From the NCBI RefSeq assembly GCF_000006405.1, contig NW_003208364.1, positions 101,618-165,617 on the forward strand: a stretch of DNA of 64,000 nucleotides, in the 5' to 3' direction. Of this stretch, positions 9,994 to 21,880 are shown piece after piece (position 1 is the stretch's first letter; every line of letters starts with the position of its first letter). Source of the DNA: Perkinsus marinus ATCC 50983. Taxonomy: Eukaryota; Perkinsozoa; Perkinsida; Perkinsidae. A program made the position numbers and the translations under genes. The notes under the pieces are model-generated. The model did no database searches. It worked only from the letters and a program-made list of their open reading frames with translations, and was not told the origin of the DNA.

Positions 9994-12364
9994 TTATTCT
10001 GTTTCAAGAACAGCTTCCGCTTCGAAAGCTTGACCTCTGTTTCTCCGTCGTATCTCATCAGCTTCATTTTGACACTTTGCATAGCGTCTTCTGAGATCTT
10101 TGAACTGCTTCTTGGAGGCTGCGAATCTATCATAGCCGGCACGCTTGAGCCATCCCGAGGAAGGGCCATATCCAATCTGTAGTTCAAGAACGATTCAAAT
10201 AACTTCCCAAAAGGAAACTTACTTTCGTATAACCCCAATCGGCATACCCGTTCTGGTATTTGCCGAGTAGAGTGAACGTAAGATCAAACCATATACTGGT
10301 CAAATGGCTGCAGAATTCGGGCATAGCAGCTTCGATCTCTGAGGACGGGAAATAACAAAGCCAAAGCCACGGTGACACGCCAGGGATTTACCTTCATCAG
10401 TTTTCGTTGCGAGCATCATGTCTATCTCAGTTTCCGCTGCTACTTGAGCCTTGCGGACGTCCTCGATCATATAACGATACTTCAAATCCATCACGTTCGA
10501 CACGGAGAGCACACCCCACCAAAGGGAGCTGCGATTGAATTCACCCTGCCATGCATATTCAAGAGCGGGGATCGACGTCTGATCGACAAGCAGATGGTGT
10601 GAACTTTGCTAACTACAACTTACCACTGATTGTTGAGGCTTCACTACGATGGGGATATACACACTAGCATGAGGGGTACCTGAGAACTCCCTCGAATTTT
10701 CCCACACGAGCCTTATAGGAATCATCTACCCGGAGCGAAGTAGATGATATTCGCCTTGTCCTTGTAGGCTACAGCGAAGTACGAATACTGCGTTCGGTAC
10801 AGCGATATAGCACGTTCCCATGCACCATGCTTGAAGCTCTTCTCAGCTTCTGCGCCATCATATCTGAAAGCAACAGCATAGCTGAAGATGCTGACGTTCG
10901 TGCTATCTACCTAGTGGGTGTGTTGAAGGGCCCACCAGCAACGACGTGATCAGTGAGATCATACGGAGTCCCTTCGTAATGATCCCGGTATAAGCGTTTC
11001 AGGAAATCAACAGTAACAGGTTCATCAGGCTTAACAGAGAAAGGGTAGGTGGCATGGTCCCAGTCGACACCGAGCTTGGGATCAAGATTTAGAGAGGGCG
11101 CGAACAGTGAAAGACCTCTCCACAAACGACGTCCAGCATAATAAGGATGATCATACCTAACAAGTACAACATGGTTCGATGCCGTGAGCAGCAACTCGAC
11201 TTACTCGCTCACACTGTAAACCTTGACAAAGTCGAGCTTGCCAACACCATCCCACCAGCCGAGCCTGAGAATTAGGGCTCGAGGGCGTCAACCACATGGA
11301 AAACAATGTTTTCATGGCTACAGTGTATTTGCAACACCCTTTTACTATTACCTCCTCGCCACATCGAATATGTTCTTAGAGAAAAGGAAGTTTTCAGAAT
11401 CATCAGGGTCAATCTCTCGAATGACAAATACATTAGGCACCATGGTCGCATGGCCCTTGGGAACTTTCTGGGCCACCCAAACCGCACCATTTCCAGTATC
11501 ATCAGCCATGATATGGAAAACCCAAGCTTCACTCTTATCAGCGATGGTCAAGGCTTCTCCCGCTTCCACGATACTTGTCGTACCATAAAATCCGTACTTC
11601 TCTGCTAGACCACCCATGGTCTCAATAGCACACCTCGCGGTTGCACAGCGCTCCATTGCTATGTCCGACAGTTCCCCCACCCAGAGAAGCGCTCCTGAAG
11701 TGTCGTACTCATCCTCTGAAAAAAAAGAAATCACAATTATGTGCTGATCATCAGAACTTCACATTCCCCTAGTACTCCTTGGCTCAGCGGCCAGACGTCC
11801 ACTACAGCTACTTTCACCCATGGACAAACCAGCCTCATTCATAACGCCATAGGCGGCATCCCAGTAGCCATAGGTGGTCCCCTCTGGCATGTCGATATAA
11901 CCAATAGGGACACTCTCCTTCTGCTCAGGTGAGGTAGGTGCATAACTCGGCGCACGGGAGGCATCAACGATCCTTGGATAATCATCGACTTGCTTGAAAA
12001 CGGCCCTCTTGCCACCTGGGCCGTAGGTCTTCGGAGGGACGTACCTGAATTGTGAGGTACTGCATAAGAGCCCGACAGAATAGTACTTACACCATCCTAA
12101 AGTCAATTGGACTTCCATCAGCACTCGTTCCAGAAATGCATCCCCCATCTATGGTCGCAGCACAATCTACCGCAAGGGCGGTACAATGATCGTGATCTGG
12201 TCGTACTCGATCTCTGCTAGCACTCTGAGAAAAAAAATCAGATAAGACTTTGCCAAGAATTGATATGATAAATACTACTCAATAGATACTCCCATACTCA
12301 CCTGAAGGGTTGATCCCAGAGCTATGTCGAGGCCACTCAGCAATAACAAAGATGAGTAACGCAT
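9994..12364 (-). CDS. Secreted C69-family dipeptidase, copy 1
   Basis: Predicted Ntn-type cysteine dipeptidase of MEROPS family C69. The first exon (12364 leftward) encodes a hydrophobic leader, MRYSSLLLLSGLDIALGS, so the enzyme is probably secreted or vacuolar. The next exon has DHCTALAVDCAATIDGGC and ends in FRMV at a phase-2 splice. Then follow DDYPRIVDASRAPSYAPT, YGYWDAAYGVMNEAGLSMG, ESSCSGR, WVGELSDIAMERCATAR and AWVFHIMADDTGNGAVWV, all typical of the family. The 3' half includes PYYAGRRLWRGLSLFAPS and a Lys/Arg-rich helical tail ending at 9994. I cannot say by eye which Cys is the nucleophile. It is collinear with copy 2 but has a longer C terminus (GQAFEAEAVLETE). Confidence 0.85.
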
Positions 12365-12653
12365 TAACAATGACAAGAGATACTGTCAGGAAGCAAAATA
12401 CAAACAGTCACGATGGCACAGAGTGGTAACTCCATAGGGCATATGCAATCCCACAGAAAGCACACTCTTGTGTAGGCAGCGAGGACTTGTCCACATGAAT
12501 AACCCAACTGGTAGAGGATCTCCAACACAACATCGATGGAGTTAGATCGGAGAGAAAAGTAGCGATCTGTGTGGAAACGTAAAAACTGGGCGACCAAAGA
12601 GATTGGAAAACTTGAAAAAGTAGCGCGGAAACCACCTTCGAACAGGAACGAAC

Positions 12654-14845
12654 TTATGCGTTTCTACGCCGAATGACATCAGCTTCGCTTTGACTTTTCA
12701 TAAAGCGCTCCTTCTGATCATCGAACTGCTTCTTTGTTGCATCGAACTTGTCAAAACCAACAGTCTTGAGCCACTCAGTAGTGGGGCCATAGCCCAGCTG
12801 AACACGATGTCACAAGAAGCAGTCCTTATCAAAAACGCACCTTAGAGTAACCCCAGTCGGCGTAGCCGTTCTGATACTTCCCCAGAAGGGTGTAGTGCAA
12901 TTTGAACCAACGACGAGTCAAATCATCGCACAACTCCGGGGTCTGCTTTTCGATCTCTGAAAAAACAACAAATATTCGTCGAAGTCAATTTCCACTGTAC
13001 TCACCATCCAAGGACTTGGTCTTCATCATAGCATCTATTTCATCCTCTACCTCCTTCTGTGCCTCTCGAACATCCTTGACCATGTAGCACCACTTCAAAT
13101 CCATCGTATTAGAGACACTCAAAACGGCCCACCACAGGGACTTCTCGTTGAACTCGCCCTGCCAAGCATTCTCCAATGCAGGAATGGACCTCTGAAGTAC
13201 AACATCGAATCAGCGACTAGGAGTTCGCTTCATAACGTACCACAGTAGGGTTCGGCTTCACCACGATGGGCACAAATACACTACCGTGTGGAGCACCTGC
13301 TCATCCCTGCGTACAAGCGACGACAAATAATAACACACTCACCAACAGCAAAATGGAGGACTCCAGGCTGGCCCTTACGAGCCACGGCAATGTACGCGTA
13401 TTGGGTGCGGAAAAGGGAAATCGCTCTCTCCCAAGCACCATATTCCATCGAGTCCTCAGCCTCTGCTTCAGCATACCTGTAATAGAGATGGTCCGGACCG
13501 AGAACAAGCTTGAAGCCAGGCTACCTGTTGGGCGTCCTGAACGCCCCTCCAGCCGTCACGTGGTTAGTCAGGTCGTACTGAGTACCCTCCATATGATCTC
13601 GATACAAGCTCTTCATCTTCTCTAGCGTGATCGGCTCGTCGGGCTTCACCGAGAAAGGGTATGTTGGTCGTTCAAGTTCAACACCAAGTTTCGGGTCGAA
13701 GTTCTGCGAAGGTGCCCACAGAGAGAACGCCCTCCATAAACGGCGACCAGCATAATAGGGATGATTATACCTGGTAGACACAGCTCAAGGCTGCACAAGT
13801 ATTTCCAAGTATAGCTTACTCGCCGACGCTATATGTTCTGGTGAAATCCAATAAACCAGCGCCATCCCACCATCCTAATCTGAGATGAAACACCGAATGT
13901 GAGTAGACAATGACGAAGAGTAAAGCGCCCTACCTCTTGGCTACATCGAAGATGTTCTTCGAAAACATGAAGTTATCCCTGTCATCAGGATCAATATCAC
14001 GGATAATGAAAACATTAGGAACGATTGTGGCATGGCCCTTAGGGACCTTCTGAGCTGCCCAAACCGCTCCACTGCCAGTGTCATCAGACAGGATATGGAA
14101 GACCCAGGCCTCATCACCATCAGCGACCGTCAAGGCCTCCCCTGCTTCTTCGACCTCAGTGGTGCCATAAAAGCCATGCTCCTCAGCAAGCCGACCCATG
14201 GTCTCAATCGCACCTCGAGCAGTGGAGCAAAGCTCAAGGGCAATACTCGCTAGCTCGCCGACCCAGAACAAGGCACCATGAGGATTCTCATCTACAAACA
14301 AGCAAGGGGCAATCAATTCCGTTGTACTAAACCAGAGAACTCACCAACTGGGACAGTAGCTAAGCGACCACTACAACTACTCTCGCCCATGCACAGACCA
14401 GCCTCGTTCATAAGCCCATAAGCAGCTTCCCAGTATCCATAGGTAGTGCCCTCCGGCATATCAACATACCCGATAGGTACACTTAGTTTTTGTTCAGGTC
14501 CGGTCGGAGCGTAGCTCGGTGCACGCTCAGCATCCACGATACGTGGATAAGCTTGGAATTGCTTGTACACGGCCCGCTTGCCGTTAGGACCATAAGTTCG
14601 CGGGGGAATGTACCTAGCAGCAGAGACAGTCATTCGACCCCTTTCTCTGCATTCTTATTTGCATACACTAAGCGGAAGTCTATAGGAGTTCCATCGGCAC
14701 TTGTAGCCGCAATACACGCACCATCAGCGGTGCCCATGCCGTCTACAGCAGTAGCTGTACAATGACCACGCTGTAGGAACTTATCAGATGTGCTCATCAT
14801 TAGAAAGAGTACCAAGAAAGAACAACTCGGAAACGATTCACTCAA
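12654..14845 (-). CDS. Secreted C69-family dipeptidase, copy 2
   Basis: Tandem paralogue of the preceding gene, same strand and exon order. It starts MSESFPSCSFLVLFLMMSTS, a short hydrophobic leader, then RGHCTATAVDGMGTADGAC. The first exon ends in FRLV. The 53-nt intron after it has the same phase as in copy 1 and rejoins at YIPPRTYGPNGKRAVYKQF. Further blocks: AYPRIVDAERAPSYAPT, GYWEAAYGLMNEAGLCMG, GALFWVGELASIALELC, EAWVFHILSDDTGSGAVW, then YYAGRRLWRAFSLWAPSQ, KWCYMVKDVREAQKEVED and a basic end, DVIRRRNA. Most residues are shared with copy 1 but silent positions differ, so the duplication is not recent. Both genes may be secreted digestive peptidases; that role is inference. Confidence 0.87.
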
Positions 14846-14977
14846 TCAACTACAACACTATCATCAACTGTATGATTTCCCTATGAGAATTGTGATTCAC
14901 GATCCTCATAGGGGCATCATATATCCATCATATAGAAATTGCACCCTCCCCCCGACCATACTCCTCCCAATACCTAC

Positions 14978-15108
14978 ACTAAGCGGATATCTACTGGAGT
15001 GCCGTCCGCACTAGACGCAGCCATACAGCCCCCTTCTGCTGTAGCTCCACAATCAACGGCAACAGCGGTGCAATTACCACTTTGCAAAAACTCGGAGCAG
15101 TGAGACAT
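14978..15108 (-). pseudogene. Isolated first exon of a third dipeptidase copy (or alternative first exon)
   Basis: This exon-sized piece encodes MSHCSEFLQSGNCTAVAVDC then GATAEGGCMAASSADGTPVD and IRLV. It is clearly homologous to the first exons of the two dipeptidase genes. It is followed by a good donor (GTAGGT) in the same phase 2. No other exons of a third gene follow before copy 2 begins. It is therefore either a remnant of a third gene or an alternative first exon that could splice into exon 2 of copy 2. It lacks the hydrophobic leader of the other two. Confidence 0.7.
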
Positions 15109-15417
15109 TACAGGGCGTAAAAATGCTTAGTAAACTACACAATTCACGTGAACTAGCGTAGAGGTAGACAGCGCGCAACACAAAGGTATCACACTAGCCC
15201 AATTATTTCTAGAAAGTTAACCGCACACTCAGAGTGGATCTCCACTAGGGACAAATGAAAAGTTTGAATATCATGGGTTGCAATTCGCGATCAGGATCGT
15301 GATCTCTCTTTCATAGGACATATGAGTGAGCACATCCCTAGTGAATGCCAGCTAATCCTAAGAATCATCAGGGAGTTCTGCAACCTGTCACACGATCACA
15401 TCAACTGATCAGAAGGA
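15109..15417. other. Intergenic, upstream of the dipeptidase cluster
   Basis: The region carries no convincing coding frame. A short imperfect palindrome (CGCGATCAGGATCGTGATC) lies near 15287. It probably includes the promoter of the isolated dipeptidase exon. Confidence 0.35.
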
Positions 15418-15756
15418 TTGCATACTATACAAAACTCCCATGATTATGATACTCTCCCTGATAACTCACCGAAAGGTCCCCCACTAGTCGAGGTGGTTCA
15501 ATGGCCCTCCAGAAAGGCACGATCACTACACAAACGCCCGTTGAGCTCCATCTCGAGCACAGAGGATGATTCTGTGGCGAAAAGTCTCAAGTCTCCAACC
15601 ATCACTGATCACAGGCCCCACGCCACTGGCTCAACACACGAGGAGTTTAGAAATCAAATTGGTCATCAGACATGGAGTAGGCCCGCTAGGGGTCGTCGAC
15701 TTCCACAGTACTCTACGAAAACACGGCTTATATTAACAAAGGTTGATTCAGTATAA
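15418..15756 (+). CDS. Possible small protein, Ser/Arg/His-rich, unknown
   Basis: A frame of 112 codons with a hydrophilic, probably disordered product (for example LSSISSTEDDSVAKSLKSP and RPARGRRLPQYSTKTRL). No domain or signal is recognised. Its end runs close to the end of a leftward gene. It may be an exon of a longer gene or a chance frame. Confidence 0.25.
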   Translation: MHTIQNSHDYDTLPDNSPKGPPLVEVVQWPSRKARSLHKRPLSSISSTEDDSVAKSLKSPTITDHRPHATGSTHEEFRNQIGHQTWSRPARGRRLPQYSTKTRLILTKVDSV

Positions 15757-15782
15757 CGAAAAATACGTGATTGAGAACAGTC

Positions 15783-16889
15783 CTAGAGCATGAGCTTCCA
15801 TCTCGAGATGGGAAGGCTCTCTGCATATCGCCCATGGTGACACGGCTTATACCGCTCGGGTGACCTGCTGGCATACAGCATAGGCTTCCACGCGCTAAGC
15901 CGGTCGAATTTAGGGGGAGACTTTTCCAATGCCTGCGCCTTATCAACCAAATGGAGTGTTCGGTCGACTTTTGCGATCATCCTCTCCAACATTGCCAGTA
16001 CTTCGCCATGGGGATGTTTGTGGGAAGATCCCATCCTGTGGCAAGCAGCAACACTAGACATAAGTTGGATCGTAGGTTACCCAGTAACAGTAATTTCCAG
16101 CCCAACGCCACGCGTGAGCAATGGCAAATTTGTAATGTCCGGTTCGGTTGAAATAGAAGACACCTAAAGAGCCGGATCATCTATAATAGTACCACGCCAA
16201 TAGAGAATCACCTCACTGTGATCAGCATTATCGATATCCTTCAAGTCTACTTTAGAGAGCGCGGGAAGAGTTGGGCACGCTGTCAGAATTTCTGTCATCT
16301 CTGCTCAGCACATACACATACATACCACCCCAATGTCAAGGTCCTCACCAAGGGAAGTCTCACTCCATTCTTTATTACTAAGAGGGAGCTTCAACCGCTC
16401 GAATACGCTCATCACTTTAGAGAGCTGGTCCAGCCGTAGTTGCTCAAGATGCCTGTCAGAAATATCAGTGCTTGTCCCCCCCCTAGTTCACCACCGAGCA
16501 GCTATTAGTTGTTCCTCCAGAATCTTAACTCGGAGAGTCGAGGATTCGAAGTCGGTCCCGTAAGAGCCATTCTACACACGAAGTTATCACCGTACTACTG
16601 CGATCGTCGTCATACCTCCGTGTGGGGCGCAATACGTCGTCGATGACTGACCTCTTCTAACTTTTGATCCAGTATTTCATTCTCTTTCACTAACCTATTG
16701 AACATCTTAATCCACGGCCGATTCCAGTCGTCTGTCCGATCACTCAGCATTGTACTGCCGTGCACTCATGTATTCCCTCGTTATTTCATCCATTGAGTCT
16801 TCGTCGTCGACGGCGTCGTCCGCAGACCAGCTACTGCCAAAGTCCGGCGTGAAGGCAATTCCTTGGTACTGGGCATTCTGTAAGGTCAT
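15783..16889 (-). CDS. Predicted coiled-coil protein, unknown
   Basis: Leftward exons are strung over ~1.1 kb. The first (ATG near 16889) encodes the acidic MTLQNAQYQGIAFTPDFGSS; then WIKMFNRLVKENEILDQKLE, LRVKILEEQLIAAR and HLEQLRLDQLSKVMSVFERL give heptad-like helices. A later exon has TEILTACPTLPALSKVDLKD. The last (15783-16061) has GEVLAMLERMIAKVDRTLHL and a basic tail. This suggests a coiled-coil structural or adaptor protein. The family is not recognised, and the second exon needs a phase change whose splice sites I could not fix. Confidence 0.45.
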
Positions 16890-17266
16890 TGAAATCTCTA
16901 GCTGGATTTAGTAAGACCACATCATGAAGGTTCTTCTACTCACCTTTACTTAATCAGGTTACCTTTGAAGGGTGTTCGCATGTTTTACAAAGGCATCCGC
17001 GTAGACACCAGTGGGTCCACCCCAAGAGTGCGCTACACAGTACTGGTTTAAAGTCAACACATGATGCTTGAATGAAGCATCACTATCTGCAAGTCTAACA
17101 GCAGAAGTGAGAACTTCAGTTCACAATCTGTTGATAATAGTCGAAGTCTTCGACGGGAAGACCCTGCACGCAAATCCTGAGACGGAAAAACGCAAGTCGC
17201 GCAAGATGCGCAAGATCTCCTAGTCCGCAACAACTCATCGTTGCCTTCACATTCGTGCCGTTAAAC

Positions 17267-18139
17267 ATGGCTCTCCGTGGCGCTACTCTACTTCGTCGAT
17301 CCAGGTACTTGCTGGAACAGGTGATACTTCTAGCAGTGTCGCCTTGGACCATTTATTGATCTCCACCAGGTCCCTGATGTCTTCGCCACATTTGGGTGGG
17401 AGAGGCGTTTGACTGTTATCCATCATCCCGGAGTTATGGCCATCTCTAAACTTTTGGACCAAAGGACTGTCGTTAAGCCCAGAGCTACCTTTAATCAGGT
17501 ATCATCGATTTCCGTATTTCCCATTACCATCATTTCAGGAGCTCGTTGAGGAGATAGGCGACTACGATGAGGACCTGCAGAGGAAGGCGCAAGTAGGAGA
17601 CCACCGATTCGCGCCGACCCGAAGTATTCTCACCGGTTATTGTACAGGTTGCTCTGGACAACGGGTTGGCTATCGAATGGCGCGTGCTCGACTTCATCGA
17701 TGATGAGCTTCCTCGTCTCCTAGCCGAAAAGCGTGAGATAGAGAAAGCCAGAGAGCAGGTAAAACGCTGGTCATATTTTTCCTGCCATAAATGCACTGGT
17801 TGTGTAGGTGATGAGTAAGGCCCCTGGAGATTACACCCAACCAGTTTTCGACTCCTCTGTGGTCGTGCCAACACCAGCTAATCTCGGCCGTAACTATCCC
17901 ACTCTCAATGTCCCTGATGGAGATCCGACTGAGACCGCCCCTTTGAACGTTGGAGAGGAGCGTAAACCTGAGGTAGGTCATCGATACAGCCACAAGTCGT
18001 CGATGAAAGCGAACGCCGACTTTAGGTTGCAGCATGAGAAGGCCAACCTTTTTTAACATTTGATATCCCATTCGCACAGGCTGGGCCTATAAGGCTCGGC
18101 CATTACACTATGGAGTTCTGGAAGAGATTTGAAATGTGA
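17267..18139 (+). CDS. Probable mitochondrial protein, family not recognised
   Basis: The start MALRGATLLRRSR is a short Arg-rich, acid-free leader typical of mitochondrial import. Later exons, joined through small introns, read VPDVFATFGWERRLTVIHHP, GVMAISKLLDQRTVV, ELVEEIGDYDEDLQRKAQ, NGLAIEWRVLDFIDDELPRL, LAEKREIEKAREQ, DYTQPVFDSSVVVPTPANLG and a last exon RLGHYTMEFWKRFEM ending at 18139. Size (about 200 residues) and make-up resemble lineage-specific subunits of respiratory complexes in myzozoans, but this is only a resemblance in style. The joint between the leader and the next exon is not settled. Confidence 0.5.
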
Positions 18140-18315
18140 TGATGGTTGAACTCCTACATTATCCGTAGACAAGCTAATCGGTTGAGTTCTTGGCAAGTAC
18201 TAAAATGGGAAAGTAGAGAGCATACTTTGTCATTACTTGCCGTCAGGGAAGACCGATGTCCATAGAGACACGGATCGAGTTGCACTGGATGACGTGTTCT
18301 TAGTTTGCATCTTGT

Positions 18316-19831
18316 ATGAGTTTTGATCTGCAGCGGACCAAGCGTCACTCTAGCGCTTTATCCAGTTCAGAATCGTCGATTCCCGGTTTGGCTCAACGTC
18401 GTAGTGGGGGTTCCGGAGGCCTGCTCAGTAGGCTCGGGTATAACTCAACTAGCGGAGCCAACAGTCATCATCTAGCTGCAGAAGCAACCGCAAGTCGACC
18501 TGATAAGTGTGCTCACTCGTTCGGGGACGGGTTCATTGGTGATTGGGGATTGAATATAGGATTCAATACTGTCACGCATGGTGGTTCGTCCTCAGAGTTT
18601 TCCGTCGGACTCCAACAGGCGGGAAGTTGTCATCCGGTGGCACCAAACCAGCTAGGGTAGACCAACTAGATCTTTGTCGATTTGTAGTATCGGTTGATTG
18701 GTTCAGATATCCAAGGTGCGGCGACCATTGGAAGGGAACAGGTCGATTTGGATGAGCTTGAAAATGCCTCTGGTCGGCCTGCCTATTTGACTTCGACGTA
18801 ATAGTCTCGGGGAGAAGGTTATATACATATATGCTCCGACTGATGTTATGCTTGATATTGCTGAACTAATGTCTCACGTAGGTACGGGTCGAAGCTTGGA
18901 GATTAGGGTTGAGGTATACACCGCTTAAGAAGGAACGCCAGGAAGGGACAGTGGATCCGAAAAGACGAGAACATAGAGTACTATGGGTGGTCTCTGTCCG
19001 GTGAATATGAGGCCTCAAGCCTTGACGGGCGAATTCGCGATGTGTCCTCGATGTCAGCGGAGCAGATACAGCCGATGTCGGTCACTGCAGCACAGCAGCA
19101 ACAGTATGCATCTCTACAGCAAATATGAGTAGTAGTAGGATGGACTCATGCATTGCGATGAGTGAGAGTTCCATAGTATTTTGGATAGAGTAGGCGATAC
19201 AGAATCACATTGATTTTCGGTCATGTCCTAGATGCTGATATCCGTATAGTCCTCAGGTCGACTTACCTCGATTTTTTGAGGACTTACTTTGTTCACATTG
19301 GACAGGATCCAGGGCATCATGGAGCGGATACTGTAAATCTGGGCTGTTCGGAATCCCGTGTCCGGCTATGTTCAAGTATTATGGGCGGAATGCTTTCTGA
19401 TTGTACGGTTGGCCGAGTTATGCTCAGCCTGAGAATTAACACGGTGAACGGTTCAGTGTTGAAGCTCTCAACTTGAAGGATAGGCTGACCCGACCGTTTT
19501 ATCGAAGTGACCAGAGGGGATCGACGACCTTCTTACGCCGGTCGTTGTGATCCTCCTCCAAGTAAGATGGGAAATGCCCACGACGTTGACGACAAGGAGT
19601 CGCTGGACGATGTGCAGCTCATGGAAGTGGAAGCCGATGCAGGATGCTCTCACGAGTGAATACTCGAAAACACCGGAATGACTCTGACTATCGCTGCCTC
19701 AGGTTCTGTCGAACATACAGGACCATCTGAATAGTCCTGCTCAGCCCGACATTGATAACGCGATGATGTTGAAGGATGACATTGTCAAACGTGTGGATGA
19801 CAAGTTAGCCAGCCACTTAGACAAGGAAATG
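18316..19831 (+). CDS. Split gene, Ser/Gly-rich N terminus, unknown
   Basis: Begins MSFDLQRTKRHSSALSSSES with a low-complexity Ser/Gly-rich region (RRSGGSGGLLSRLGYN). Later exons include ATIGREQVDLDELENASGRP, an acidic IEYYGWSLSGEYEASSLDGR with a poly-Gln end, DDKESLDDVQLMEVEADAG, and a helical exon DNAMMLKDDIVKRVDDKLAS ending at 19831, followed by a GT donor. The 3' end beyond this point is unclear. No domain is recognised. The mixture of disorder and helix suggests a scaffold or nuclear protein, but there is no direct evidence. Confidence 0.4.
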
Positions 19832-20070
19832 GTAGCACTCCAGCTAGCGTTTCGATGGTTCAACTGTCTCATGCTCCGGGAGTTGCCTTTGCAATGTAGG
19901 TCTGTGCATGTTAATTCACTGTTGCTATTGTGGCAGCGCTCGTTAAACATGGCTCATAGGTACGTTGAGATTCTGGGATACGTGTATAGCCGAGAAAGAT
20001 GGTCCACATCTGTGCCACATTCTCGGTTCACTGGGCATCTCAGCTGGATAGGATTGACTTCTCCGAAAAT

Positions 20071-20178
20071 TTCGAAGCATACTTCGAATTTCATTAATCA
20101 TACATCGATTAATGATCGACGATTATGGCCATACGTACGGAGAGCATAATTTCGGACCGAAATTATGCTCTTCGTACG
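20071..20178. repeat. Cluster of three hairpins (inverted repeats)
   Basis: Three inverted repeats follow each other. Arms TTCGAAG/CTTCGAA at 20071-20088 have a 4-base loop. Arms CATTAAT/ATTAATG lie at 20092-20114. A near-perfect 22-bp stem at 20134-20178 closes around one base (core AGAGCATAATTTCGG / CCGAAATTATGCTCT). They lie between the end of the rightward gene and the end of a leftward one, so they may form 3'-end structures or be a small foldback element. Confidence 0.75.
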
Positions 20179-20234
20179 AGTGCTTATTAATTATGCAGCT
20201 CTAGAGTGTTTTTTGATTTGAGAAAGCCTCCACT

Positions 20235-21050
20235 TCACAAGGAACGGAAGCGGATGTGGAACCTCTTTCGGGTGAGGCATTTGTTCTGAAGTCGCTCTCT
20301 GACGCTGCTCCGAATCATCTGCAGAACTAGGAAGCCACGATGAACAGCATATAATAGCATCAGCATCCTGTTCCTTGCACTGCTAAAATCCTGTTTACTT
20401 TGGTGATTCCTCCACGGTAGGACCGCCACACAATTGATGTGCATTTTGAATATTAGTTCAACAAACCTGTTGTTGGAGTTAGTCGTCAGTTTGTCGAGAT
20501 GAGGGAGCTTATGCAGCGAGTTGTATCGACTATATGCTTCTCGCATGTCCTTCCCCCATGTGCAAAGAGCGATACCCGCTTCGTCACATCGACACATCAG
20601 TCGTTTCGATACGTCTCAATGAACTCCAGTATTACTCGCTCTCCCACATGTCTCACCCAACGCGACACCGTGTCGCCGACACGACAAACCCTATTACTTT
20701 CCGAACTCTGCCTCATACACTCTCCACTAGCAACTACCGCGCGTGGGTTCCTCGATACACAGCTACATCACAAGTATAAGACAACGATGGAGGGCCATCT
20801 TTCGTGTCTTCAATGACTACATTATTCTAACGTCTCATGATCCATTCACGCTGAATCGAGCACAAAGGTACATCGTAAACGAGTGAAGGAAAAGACGAGT
20901 CATGCTTCCCATGCCCAGTGTGTAGAGGAGGAAACAACCCATGGTACCTCGGTTGTTCCCATTAGTAACTCGAGATCTCATAGGGAGGCTCATCGCTGCC
21001 CGTAGCGTAGAAATCCCATAGACGCTGGGGATGGAAGAGGTATTGACCAA
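20235..21050 (-). CDS. Candidate split gene with a membrane segment, unknown
   Basis: Leftward exons appear in order. The first contains GCFLLYTLGMGSMTRLFLHS followed by FTMYLCARFSVNG, a hydrophobic stretch. Next comes VIEDTKDGPPSLSYTCDVAV, then CRCDEAGIALCTWGKDMREA with YSRYNSLHKLPHLDKL, ending in a basic tail whose stop is at 20235. No family is recognised. Plus-strand frames over the same region are also open, so the strand choice rests on composition and is tentative. Confidence 0.35.
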
Positions 21051-21549
21051 ACCTCAAACCTGAAGCCCGGGAGCCGAGGTCTGGGTTTGGCAATACTGAC
21101 CAGAGGATGAGTCAGCGAACTGATGTGAATAAGCTATCCGAGCATTAGTCACAGAGTCAACTGCCTCATCTCTAGTCCCCCAGTATCAAGGGTAAGAAAG
21201 AAAAATCGTACTGCTGGGGTGCTCCACATCCCTACAGCAGTCCTTGGAGTCTGCCAGTTCTATCATTGCAGCACTCACTTACATCAACACAACAGGTTGT
21301 TTAGCGCTCGCCTCACGGGTACTCCGCTAGGTCGCACACTTTCCCTCTTATCGGGGATGGTGGTACGATCCCCAGCTGGGGAATTTCTCCGCCAAGAAAC
21401 CGTACCGTGTTTCTCTCTCATAGAAACCGTCGATTGTATGCAGAGACAGCTTAGCACGGGTGACGCGTGAGAAACGCGTGAATTTGTCCTGGTTGAACGC
21501 ATGTGATCCTCAGAAAGTAACTCATGTCTCGCGATCAGTTCTATTCGTG

Positions 21550-21677
21550 ATGTCGGTCGAAGATGCTGGTGAGAATGCTTGGTACTGCTACATTTGCGAG
21601 CAGTGGCTGAATCGTTCCAATAACTCCCGACACGGTGGCACTGAGCGTAACATGATTAAACACCTGAAATTTAATAG
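21550..21677 (+). CDS. Possible U1-type/C2H2 zinc-finger exon
   Basis: The frame starting at 21550 reads MSVEDAGENAWYCYICEQWL and continues to HGGTERNMIKHLKF. The CxxC pair (YCYIC), the aromatic W/L after it and two later His residues resemble U1-type or matrin-type fingers of splicing-associated proteins. His spacing is not canonical. The exon ends at a possible donor near 21678. The rest of the gene cannot be traced confidently. Confidence 0.3.
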
Positions 21678-21792
21678 GTATTTGTTTCTCAGGTCATCTC
21701 CTTCATTCGTCATACAAATCTATTATATTACAGCAAAGAACGGTGATAGCAGAACTGTTGACGTGCGGGCCACTGATATTCGAGTATATTGG

Positions 21793-21880
21793 TAATGATG
21801 CTGGTAACGATGCTGGCAATGGTGATGGTGACGGTGATACTGGACCAGTATTACCATTACCAGTATTACTGGTAATGGTT
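21793..21880. repeat. Short GGTGATG/GGTAATG-like low-complexity repeat with hairpin
   Basis: Degenerate 6-9-base units of the kind GGTAATGATGCTGGTAACG run for about 50 bases. They are followed by a run of the complementary type (CCAGTATTACCATTACCAG) that can fold back on it. It looks like an expanded simple repeat in noncoding DNA. Confidence 0.6.

Noticed and set aside
10140-10160. CTTGAGCCA motifs in the dipeptidase genes (also near 12770) resembling the reverse complement of the spliced leader
   Set aside because: They encode the conserved WLK segment of both paralogues and lack the rest of the leader.
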